Below are positions 1 to 7,058 of a DNA stretch of 7,058 bases, piece after piece. Under the pieces are notes generated by a model, which had not been told where the DNA came from, made no database searches, and was given only the letters and a program-made list of their open reading frames with translations. Numbering within the stretch: position 1 is the stretch's first letter; every line of letters starts with the position of its first letter. A program made the translations under genes and the position numbers. The DNA lies in the NCBI GenBank assembly GCA_030045295.1, contig JASIGD010000226.1, positions 1 to 7,058 on the forward strand, in the 5' to 3' direction. Source of the DNA: Streptosporangiaceae bacterium. GTDB taxonomy: Bacteria; Actinomycetota; Actinomycetes; Streptosporangiales; Streptosporangiaceae.

Positions 1-2456
1 TAAGCGGGGTTGTCCAGGGTGTACCAGTGATCGGCCGAGTCCACGTCGACCGCACCAAAGGCCCGGCCGATCACCGCCGTGGCCGTCTGGTACAACGGCA
101 GGCCGCCGGGCACGTCGGCCGGGAAGCGGACCCGGAGCAGCCGGTCATGCCCGCTGTAGGAGTCGACGTGGGTGCGGAACTCGACCCGCTGCGCGTCATC
201 CCAGAGCACGGTCTCCTGGGTGACGTCGAGCCCGTCGAGCGCGAACGAGGCGACCAGCCGCGCTCCCACCGGGCACCGTTCGGCCCGCACCCGCGCCGTC
301 ACCGACGAAGAACCGGTCCCCGGTCCCTTGGGGGACAGGTGCCACGGGCCCTCTCCGTGCCGGGGGTGCTGCGCGTACTCCTCCTGGATCACCAGCTCGT
401 TGCCGGGTCCGGCCAGCACCCCGGCCCGGGTGAGCTTGTCGGTGACGGCGACCGTCCTGCCGCGCACCGGATCCGCGGTGACCAGGTACCTGCCGTTCTC
501 GATGGCGCAGCTCGCCCCGCTCACGGTCCCCGTGACCTCCCGCCACCCGGAGGTCGTCCCCTCGGCCTCGTCGCGCGGGTCCCCGGCGGGCTCGGCGGGC
601 ACCGCCCGGTAGGCCCGATACCCGAGCGCGGGCACGTCGCGGGCCAGGAACGTGAGCGTAACCTCGGCGAGCGACCCGTCGCCGCGCCGCCGGACCGCCT
701 CGGCCAGCGCCGGCACCCGCGCGCCGGACTGGTCGCGGATTTCCAGCCACCGGGTGCCGCTGCCCGGCACCTGCACGGTGACCCGGGCTACATCGGTGCG
801 TTGCCGGGCCAGCCCGTTGAAGACGTGGATCACCGCCGACGGGGCAGGGGGACCGGAAGGGGCGGGGCCGTCCGGCACAGCGTGCCCGGCCAGGTAGGCC
901 GCTGCGTTGCGGCGCGCGGTCGAGCCGAGTTCCCACGCCTCGCGCCAACTTCCCAGCAGGTCCAGATACACCTGGTCGGACTCGACCCCCGTGATGCCGT
1001 CGTGATGGGCGCCGAAGGCCAGCAGCCGCCACGCCTTGTCCAGCGCGGTGTGCGGGTACGGCGCGCCGGCCAGCCAGGCCAGGGTGCCGAGCCGCTCGGC
1101 CTCGGTGACCGCGGTCTCGATGGCGCGCTGCGCCTGCTTGGTATCGATGTAGGAGACGTCCTTGCCGGTGTACACCGGGTTCATGTCCCTGGTCTGCGGC
1201 GTGATCCAGGCGCCCGCGCGGCCGCGGCGGCCCCCGGCGTCCCGCTCCCCGGCCTCGGCGCGGACCGCGGCGAAGAACTCGCGCGGCACGGCCGTGGTGA
1301 ACCTGGGCCACACGTACCGCCGGTTCCAGTCCCGGTGGATGTCCGTCACCCACCTGGCCGGGATGACGTGATCCGAACCGACCGGCAGCATGACGTTGCG
1401 CGTCGTCGCGACCTGCGCCAGCGCGCTGAACTGGCCGTACGCCTCGAGTTCGGCGGCCTGCAGGTCCGGCAGCGTGTGCAGCCGCCAGCCCGCGCCGTAG
1501 TGGTGCGGCATGTAGTGCGTGAGCAGCCCGTGGCCGTCCGGCGAGATCCACTCGAACTCGGAGCCGAACTGCATCCGCGCGTTGCCGCCCTCGACGCCGG
1601 ACGGACCCCACTGATGGAACGGGCCACGTGCCCACGCCGACGAGGTGAGCCCGGCGGCTGCCATCAGGCCCGGGTACCCCGGGTCGTGCCCGAACACGTC
1701 AAGCATCCACGCGGACCTCGGGTCGCCGCCGAAGACGTCCCGCTGGAACCCGATCCCGTAGACGGCGTTGCGGATGATGGCTTCGGCGGAGATCAGGTTG
1801 GTGCTCGGCTCGTTGTAGTTGCCGCCGACGATCTCCACCCGGCCCTCGGCCAGCAGCCGCCGCAGATCCTCCCTGTGCTGCGGAAAAGCATCGAAATACG
1901 GCTTCAGGTAGTCGATCTCGGCCAGCACGAACTTGTAGTCGCGGTCCGTCCTGGCCTTGTCCAGGTGCGCGCCGACCAGCTCGAAGGCGGCCCTGACGTC
2001 GGGCATCTTGCCGTCCTCGTCGGGCAGGCTGAGCCGCTCCTCGGCGAACTGCCCCTGCGTGTTCCACCACACCGGGTCGTAGTGGAAGTGACTGACCATC
2101 CACATCGTCCAGCCCGGCTCGGCGATGGTGATGTCGGCCTCGGCCCGGGCCAGGGGACCGCGCCCCGGCTCACCCTCGACGGCGACCGTGACCCGCCGCG
2201 TGCTGCCAGGCTGGTAAGGCACCGCGGCTTCTACCGGGATCTCGAACGTCTGCCGCTCGCCCGGGCTCATCCCTGTTATCCGGAACGGGCCGTGGTTTCT
2301 CACCCCGGGCCCCTCGACGTGCACCACGGCGGGCGCGTCCAGCCCGCTACCAGGCCCGTCATTCTCCAGCGTGACCCTCAGGACCTGCAGCGGGCGCTGC
2401 GCCGTCCCAACGAACAGGTCTGTCGATTCAACCCCGGCGATCCGCATAATTTTCAT
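1..2456 (-). CDS. Glycoside hydrolase family 38 (alpha-mannosidase type), C-terminus cut by window edge
   Basis: Predicted retaining exo-alpha-mannosidase acting on alpha-mannosides or mannose-containing glycans. One frame stays open for 818 codons and runs off the left edge. Order: an N-terminal beta-rich segment (about residues 1-112), the catalytic domain with HFHYDPVWW (H123, H125, D127; H125-Y-D127 matches the family's metal-binding H-x-D), WMLDVFGHD with the expected nucleophile D253, PVGSDH (D362), then the helical middle domain from about M425 with AFGAHHDGITG (H484, H485, D486), then a beta-rich C-terminal part ending at TLDNPA. These motifs are all in one frame, so no frameshift is seen up to the edge. 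No signal peptide or membrane segment is visible, so a cytoplasmic enzyme is inferred. The start is the first ATG after the in-frame thiE stop; the ATG at 2447 is an alternative. No clear Shine-Dalgarno precedes either. Family is secure; exact linkage specificity cannot be read. Confidence 0.93.
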   Translation of the reverse strand, partial: MKIMRIAGVESTDLFVGTAQRPLQVLRVTLENDGPGSGLDAPAVVHVEGPGVRNHGPFRITGMSPGERQTFEIPVEAAVPYQPGSTRRVTVAVEGEPGRGPLARAEADITIAEPGWTMWMVSHFHYDPVWWNTQGQFAEERLSLPDEDGKMPDVRAAFELVGAHLDKARTDRDYKFVLAEIDYLKPYFDAFPQHREDLRRLLAEGRVEIVGGNYNEPSTNLISAEAIIRNAVYGIGFQRDVFGGDPRSAWMLDVFGHDPGYPGLMAAAGLTSSAWARGPFHQWGPSGVEGGNARMQFGSEFEWISPDGHGLLTHYMPHHYGAGWRLHTLPDLQAAELEAYGQFSALAQVATTRNVMLPVGSDHVIPARWVTDIHRDWNRRYVWPRFTTAVPREFFAAVRAEAGERDAGGRRGRAGAWITPQTRDMNPVYTGKDVSYIDTKQAQRAIETAVTEAERLGTLAWLAGAPYPHTALDKAWRLLAFGAHHDGITGVESDQVYLDLLGSWREAWELGSTARRNAAAYLAGHAVPDGPAPSGPPAPSAVIHVFNGLARQRTDVARVTVQVPGSGTRWLEIRDQSGARVPALAEAVRRRGDGSLAEVTLTFLARDVPALGYRAYRAVPAEPAGDPRDEAEGTTSGWREVTGTVSGASCAIENGRYLVTADPVRGRTVAVTDKLTRAGVLAGPGNELVIQEEYAQHPRHGEGPWHLSPKGPGTGSSSVTARVRAERCPVGARLVASFALDGLDVTQETVLWDDAQRVEFRTHVDSYSGHDRLLRVRFPADVPGGLPLYQTATAVIGRAFGAVDVDSADHWYTLDNPA

Positions 2457-2552
2457 CGTTACACACGCGCGGGCCCCGTCACGCCAGGCGTCAGCGTGGC
2501 GTTCGAGCTCCAGCCGGATTGACCCGGCGATCAGCGGCCAAGCCGACCGGGA
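2457..2552. other. Gap between thiE and the mannosidase gene, with a small palindrome
   Basis: These 96 bases follow the thiE stop on the minus strand. They contain an 11-bp palindrome with an odd centre, ACGCCAGGCGT (2481-2491), inside a wider pair CACGC (2480-2484) / GCGTG (2494-2498). It lies 24 bp upstream of the mannosidase ATG, where an operator could sit, but five-base arms in DNA this GC-rich can arise by chance. I see no terminator with a U-tract and no convincing -10/-35 pair, so the mannosidase may be read through from thiE or have a weak promoter of its own. Confidence 0.3.
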
Positions 2553-3200
2553 TCACGATCGCCGTAGCCGCCGCGCGAATGATCGGACCGCCGCGCCGGG
2601 ATCGTCGGCCTCGGTGATGGCGCGGACGACCACCACGCGCGCGGCGCCCGCGGCGATTACCTCGTCGAGCCGACCGAGGCTGATGCCGCCGATCGCGAAC
2701 CAGGGGCGAACCGGTGCCGACCGCGCCACGTGGGCCAGCAGGCCGGGACCGGTCGCCGGGCGGCCAGGCTTCGTCGGCGTCGTCCAGACCGGCCCGGCGC
2801 AGAAGTAGTCGACGCCGGGCTCGGCGGCCGCCGCGTCGGCCTGGGCGGGGCTGTGGCTGCTGCGGCCGATCAGCGGTCCCGGGCCGAGAATCTGCCGTGC
2901 CACCGGGACCGGCAGGTCGCCCTGGCCCAGGTGGAGCACGTCCGCGCCGGCCGCCAGGGCCACGTCCGCCCGGTCGTTGACCGCCAGCAGGCGGCCGTGC
3001 CGTCGGCACGCGTCCGCGAACACCTCGAGCAGCCTCAGTTCGTCCGCTGCTTCGAGGCCCTTCTCGCGCAGCTGCACGATGTCCACCCCGGCGCCGAGCA
3101 CCGCGTCGAGGAACTGCGGCAGGTCGCCACGGGACCGCCGGGCGTCCGTGCAGAGGTAGAGCCGCGCGTCTGCCAGCCGCGCCCGCGCATCGCTGCTCAT
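2553..3200 (-). CDS. thiE: Thiamine-phosphate synthase ThiE
   Basis: Couples HMP pyrophosphate with thiazole phosphate to give thiamine phosphate and pyrophosphate; cytoplasmic TIM-barrel enzyme, last joining step of the pathway. The 215-residue length fits the family. Visible signatures: VQLREK (Q43, R45, K47), NDRADVAL (N75, D76), HLGQGDLP (D95), IGRSSHS (S117), the flexible-loop motif [11 protein letters not shown] (T140, T141, T143, K144) and the phosphate-binding FAIGGI (G171, G172). These correspond to the pyrophosphate, magnesium and substrate contacts of Bacillus ThiE. The ATG at 3198-3200 is the only sensible start; the purine-rich AGATGG upstream is a weak ribosome-binding site. The gene is divergent from thiO and separated by 181 bp, so the plus-strand riboswitch is not in its mRNA. 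The GH38 gene follows in the same direction and same frame. Confidence 0.96.
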   Translation of the reverse strand: MSSDARARLADARLYLCTDARRSRGDLPQFLDAVLGAGVDIVQLREKGLEAADELRLLEVFADACRRHGRLLAVNDRADVALAAGADVLHLGQGDLPVPVARQILGPGPLIGRSSHSPAQADAAAAEPGVDYFCAGPVWTTPTKPGRPATGPGLLAHVARSAPVRPWFAIGGISLGRLDEVIAAGAARVVVVRAITEADDPGAAVRSFARRLRRS

Positions 3201-3255
3201 CGCGCCATCTAATCACGCGTCAGACGCCGACCAGGAGTGATATAGGCTGGCATCT
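3201..3255. promoter_or_regulatory. Divergent promoter region between thiE and the thi riboswitch
   Basis: Only about 55 bp lie between the thiE start codon and the 5' end of the riboswitch, so both promoters must share this space or overlap their neighbours. On the plus strand TATAGG (3241-3246) is a plausible -10; with 17-bp spacing the -35 position holds CGTCAG (3218-3223), a poor match. A start site near 3253 would place the transcript's 5' end just before the riboswitch, which agrees with this choice. On the minus strand the same AT patch reads TATATC, but no -35 is recognisable, so the thiE promoter is not resolved. Confidence 0.35.
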
Positions 3256-3377
3256 GACCACGGGAGCCCGCAAGGGCTGAGAGGGAGGCAGTGCACCCGC
3301 GGGGGATGACCCCTGGTACCCCCGTCGCACGCCTCCGACCGTCGTACCTGATCCGGGTAATGCCGGCGAAGGGAGTG
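3256..3377 (+). promoter_or_regulatory. TPP riboswitch (THI element) controlling thiOSGD
   Basis: Binds thiamine pyrophosphate in the nascent or mature leader and represses the downstream operon. The conserved core is plain: GGGAGCCC (3262-3269), GGCTGAGA (3275-3282), ACCTGATCCGGGTAATG (3346-3362) and CCGGCGAAGGGA (3363-3374). P3 is GCCC/GGGC (3266-3269 with 3274-3277) capped by a GCAA tetraloop. P5 is CCGG/CCGG (3353-3356 with 3363-3366). A long optional P3a arm sits between the CTGAGA motif and the GACCG segment: 3284-3289 with 3331-3336, 3291-3294 with 3327-3330, and 3300-3305 with 3319-3324. P1 can form from CAC (3259-3261) and GTG (3375-3377), so its 3' strand overlaps the thiO ribosome-binding site. 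This points to direct blocking of translation initiation; no separate terminator hairpin with a U-tract fits before thiO. Confidence 0.95.
3369..3375 (+). promoter_or_regulatory. thiO ribosome-binding site inside the riboswitch 3' end
   Basis: AAGGGAG, six bases before the TTG at 3382, is the only Shine-Dalgarno-like run in this leader and decides the thiO start. It is also the conserved closing segment of the TPP aptamer, so ligand binding and ribosome binding should be mutually exclusive. Confidence 0.75.
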
Positions 3378-3381
3378 CTCC

Positions 3382-4529
3382 TTGGCCGAGACCGCGGATG
3401 TCGTCGTCGCCGGCGGCGGCGTCATCGGGACTGCAATCGCCTGGCGCGCCGCGGCTGCGGGGCTCGATGTCGTCCTGGCCGATCCCGAACGAGGCGACGC
3501 GGCGTCCCTGGTGGCCGCGGGGATGCTCGCGCCGGTGTCGGAGGCCCTGTTCGGCGAGAGCGCGCTGCTCCGGCTGAACCTCCTCGCGGTCGCGCGGTTC
3601 GGGCCCTTCGCCGCCGAGGTGGAAGAGGCGACCGGCCACCAGGTGGGACTGCGCCGCGAGGGAACTCTCGCCGTCGCCTACGACCCCGGCGACTACGCCG
3701 CGCTGGCCCGGCTGACCGCCTTCCGCCGCTCCGTCGGGCTGGAGGCGGAGGAACTCGACGGCCGGGCCTGCCGCAAGCTCGAGCCTTTCCTGACCCCTGA
3801 CGTGCACGGCGGCGTGCTGTTCGCAGGCGACTGGTCGGTTGACAACCGCCGGTACGCGGCCGCGCTGCGCGAGGCGGCGCGGGCCGCGAAGGTGCGGATG
3901 GTACGGGACCGGGTCGTCCGGGTACGTGTCAGCGACGGGCAGGCCCGGGGTGTCCGGCTCGCCGGCGGCGGGGACATCGGCGCGGCCCACGTCGTCGTGG
4001 CCGCCGGGTGCTGGTCCGGCACGGTCGGCGGGCTGCCGGACACGCTGCGGGCGGCGGTGCGTCCGGTCAAGGGACAGCTACTGCGCCTGCGCCACCCCGC
4101 CGGGCTGCCGCCGGTCAGCACGCACACAATCCGGGCCATCGTGCGCGGCGTGGACGTGTACCTGGTGCCGAGGGCGGACGGCGAGCTGATCGTCGGCGCC
4201 ACATCCGAAGAGCGCGGGCCGGACCAGACGGTGACCGCGGGCGCCGTTCACGACCTGCTGCACGACGCGATGAGCGTGCTGCCGGTGACGAGCGAGCTGA
4301 TCCTCGCGGAGACGTGCGCGGGCCTGCGGCCGGGGACCCCGGACAATGGCCCGATCGTCGGCGGGTGCGGGGCGCCAGGGGTGCTGCTGGCCACCGGGCA
4401 CTACCGCAACGGCATCCTGATGTCGCCGGTGACCGCGGACGCGGTCATGGCCCTTCTGACCGGCCAGTTGCCCGCTCCGGAATGGGAGCCGTTCGCGCCC
4501 CAGCGGTTTATCCGGCAGGACGGATCACG

Positions 4530-4533
<4 letters not shown>
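3382..4533 (+). CDS. thiO: Glycine oxidase ThiO (FAD-dependent)
   Basis: Oxidises glycine with oxygen to iminoacetate, the C2-N unit that ThiG builds into thiazole; the oxygen-using alternative to ThiH, so an aerobic lifestyle is implied. The 383-residue product opens with a Rossmann FAD-binding motif, GGGVIG (G11-G16), followed by the AAGMLAP segment of the DAO-type fold. Near the C-terminus are GLRPGTPDNGPIVG and TGHYRNGI (H340, R342), whose arginines correspond to the active-site region of Bacillus glycine oxidase. No signal peptide is seen. The start is TTG, chosen because it follows the riboswitch Shine-Dalgarno at proper distance and gives an N-terminus that begins just before the FAD strand; no in-frame ATG or GTG lies nearby upstream. 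It is the first gene of the operon, overlapping thiS by four bases. A general D-amino-acid oxidase is excluded by context. Confidence 0.95.
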
Positions 4534-6389
<1,856 letters not shown>

Positions 6390-6395
6390 TTCACA

Positions 6396-6416
6396 GCCGG
6401 CCTCCAGCAGGCTGGC
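6396..6416 (+). terminator. GC-rich hairpin after thiD, possible terminator without U-tract
   Basis: Arms GCCGGCCT and AGGCTGGC form eight consecutive pairs (one G-U) around a five-base loop, starting seven bases after the thiD stop. No run of T follows. Hairpins lacking a U-tract are common at actinobacterial gene ends, so this may end the thi operon, but it could also only stabilise the 3' end. Confidence 0.45.
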
Positions 6417-6434
6417 GGATCGGCCTTGCCCCGG

Positions 6435-6480
6435 CTCGAAAGAGATGTTCCGAAGGGCTTGTCAAAACATTCCTTTCGAG
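6435..6480. repeat. Long hyphenated inverted repeat upstream of the regulator
   Basis: The arms CTCGAAAGAGATGTT (6435-6449) and AACATTCCTTTCGAG (6466-6480) are complementary at 13 of 15 positions, with a 16-base centre. The matching parts are CTCGAAAG/CTTTCGAG and ATGTT/AACAT. It covers the predicted -35 and spacer of the regulator gene, so it may be a regulator binding site. As RNA it would only exist in read-through from thiD. Confidence 0.6.
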
Positions 6481-6488
6481 GGTAATGT
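6459..6488 (+). promoter_or_regulatory. Predicted promoter of the winged-helix regulator, leaderless
   Basis: TTGTCA (6459-6464) matches the -35 consensus at five of six positions, and TAATGT (6483-6488) fits the actinobacterial TANNNT -10, with an 18-bp spacer. The start of transcription would fall at about 6495-6497, on or next to the ATG at 6497. That would make the mRNA leaderless, which agrees with the absence of a usable Shine-Dalgarno. Confidence 0.55.
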
Positions 6489-6498
6489 TTCGAAACAT
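6485..6498. promoter_or_regulatory. Perfect 14-bp palindrome, candidate operator
   Basis: ATGTTTCGAAACAT reads the same on both strands. It overlaps the predicted -10 and transcription start and ends inside the regulator's ATG. Related sequences lie just upstream: ATGTTCCGAA (6445-6454), AAACATT (6465-6471) and TTTCGA (6474-6479). Symmetry and position fit an autoregulatory operator for a dimeric winged-helix protein. Confidence 0.6.
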
Positions 6499-7058
6499 GA
6501 CTTCCGAACCACTTCCACAGTCCAAGCGGCAGCCTGATCCGGGGACTGCGGCCAGGCGGCGGGCGGCGAACGCCGGCAGTCCTGGCCCCGGGGACGTTTC
6601 CGCGGAAGCGCTCGCGGCGCTCGAGGCCGACCTCGCCGGGGACCCCGGGACGGCAGGCGGGGACTCCGGGGCGGCAGCCGAGGACCGGGGCGCGCAGCGG
6701 TCACCGGATGACCACGAGGATTTCAACCTCACTGACCCGAAGGCGATGCGCGCACTTGCTCATCCGGTACGGATGTCCTTGCTCGAGCTGCTCAAAGTCG
6801 CCAGGACGCTGACCGCGACCCAGGCCAGCGAGCTGCTGGGGGAGTCGCCGGCCAACTGCGCCTTCCATCTCCGGACGCTGGCCAAGTACGGGTTCGTACG
6901 CGAAGCGGGCGGCGGCCGCGGCCGGGAACGACCGTGGGAGATGGCGCACAAGAGCATCCATCTTTCGACCCATCAGGAAGATCCGGGTACATCGGTGACG
7001 GCCGGCATGCTAAAGCGCGTCTGGCTTGACCGCGTGCTCGAGCGTGCCCGGAACGTGC
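6497..7058 (+). CDS. ArsR-like winged-helix transcriptional regulator, C-terminus cut by window edge
   Basis: DNA-binding regulator; ligand and targets unknown. 187 codons are visible and the frame is open to the right edge. Residues 1 to about 75 are rich in Gly, Ala, Pro, Asp and Arg and look disordered, including a repeated seven-residue unit (48-68). The winged helix follows: DPKAMRALAHPVRMSLLELL (80-99), the helix-turn-helix LTATQASELLGESPANCAFH (105-124), then LRTLAKYGFV (125-134) and a wing GGGRGRERPWEM. This is the pattern of the actinobacterial ArsR-type single-wing family, many of which sit beside a transporter gene; that neighbour, if present, lies outside the window. No metal-binding ELCVCDL-type motif is seen in the visible part. 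ATG 6497 is preferred because it fits leaderless initiation; an in-frame ATG at 6485 would add four residues, but the GAGGG before it is only two bases away. Confidence 0.85.
   Translation, partial: MTSEPLPQSKRQPDPGTAARRRAANAGSPGPGDVSAEALAALEADLAGDPGTAGGDSGAAAEDRGAQRSPDDHEDFNLTDPKAMRALAHPVRMSLLELLKVARTLTATQASELLGESPANCAFHLRTLAKYGFVREAGGGRGRERPWEMAHKSIHLSTHQEDPGTSVTAGMLKRVWLDRVLERARNV
6638..6700 (+). repeat. 21-bp in-frame tandem repeat in the regulator's N-terminal region
   Basis: Units at 6638-6658 and 6659-6679 agree at 18 of 21 positions and encode GDPGTAG and GDSGAAA. A third, degenerate unit at 6680-6700 encodes EDRGAQR. The unit length is a multiple of three, so copy number could vary without breaking the frame. 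It lies in the low-complexity linker, before the winged helix. Confidence 0.6.

Noticed and set aside
196..1635. A 479-codon open frame on the minus strand, within the mannosidase
   Set aside because: It is in another frame of the same strand; the GH38 motifs all fall in the frame starting at 2456, and this product is Arg/Gly/Ala-rich without recognisable domains.
27..2522. An 831-codon open frame on the plus strand
   Set aside because: It lies exactly opposite the GH38 gene, reads as Arg/Gly/Pro/His-rich sequence with no family motif, and is the usual antisense shadow of a high-GC gene.
3206..3208. ATG eight bases upstream of the thiE start
   Set aside because: Out of frame with thiE; it would give only Met-Ala-Arg before a stop overlapping the thiE ATG. 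Probably chance.
2491..3216. A 241-codon minus-strand frame overlapping thiE
   Set aside because: It is an out-of-frame reading of thiE; the ThiE motifs are all in the 3200 frame.
3220..3990. A 256-codon minus-strand frame covering the riboswitch and thiO start
   Set aside because: It opposes thiO and the TPP aptamer, shows no family motif, and has shadow-type composition.
6391..6732. A 113-codon minus-strand frame opposite the regulator
   Set aside because: It runs through the promoter repeats and opposite the low-complexity N-terminus of the winged-helix gene, with no domain or ribosome-binding site seen.

Overview
The window looks like chromosomal DNA from a high-GC actinomycete (Actinomycetota). 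The basis is very high GC with long spurious open frames on both strands, GTG/TTG starts, GTGA stop-start overlaps, a TPP riboswitch of actinobacterial type, and the gene order thiE <- | -> thiO-thiS-thiG, which is the order known from mycobacteria and streptomycetes. I cannot name the genus from sequence alone.

Layout. Positions 1-2456 (minus strand, running off the left edge) encode a large family-38 glycoside hydrolase (alpha-mannosidase type). Positions 2553-3200 (minus) encode ThiE, thiamine-phosphate synthase, 96 bp upstream of the mannosidase and in the same direction. Positions 3201-3381 are a compact divergent control region whose right two thirds is a plus-strand TPP riboswitch. Its last bases contain the ribosome-binding site of thiO. 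Positions 3382-6389 are a tightly packed plus-strand operon, thiO-thiS-thiG-thiD. Positions 6390-6496 hold a terminator-like hairpin, then a dense set of inverted repeats with an apparent promoter. From 6497 to the right edge is the first part of an ArsR-like winged-helix regulator.

How the genes work together. ThiO oxidises glycine to the imine, ThiS carries the sulfur as a C-terminal thiocarboxylate, and ThiG joins these with deoxyxylulose phosphate to form the thiazole phosphate. ThiD phosphorylates HMP-P to HMP-PP, and ThiE couples the two halves into thiamine phosphate. The riboswitch is placed to shut the four-gene operon off when TPP is abundant. thiE, on the opposite strand, is outside its reach. 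ThiC and a ThiF-type activating enzyme are not in the window. The mannosidase and the regulator look like unrelated flanking functions.

I see no mobile element, CRISPR array, tRNA or rRNA. The core is a recognisable thiamine locus rather than a new system. The least explained part is the 6435-6498 motif cluster and the regulator it precedes.
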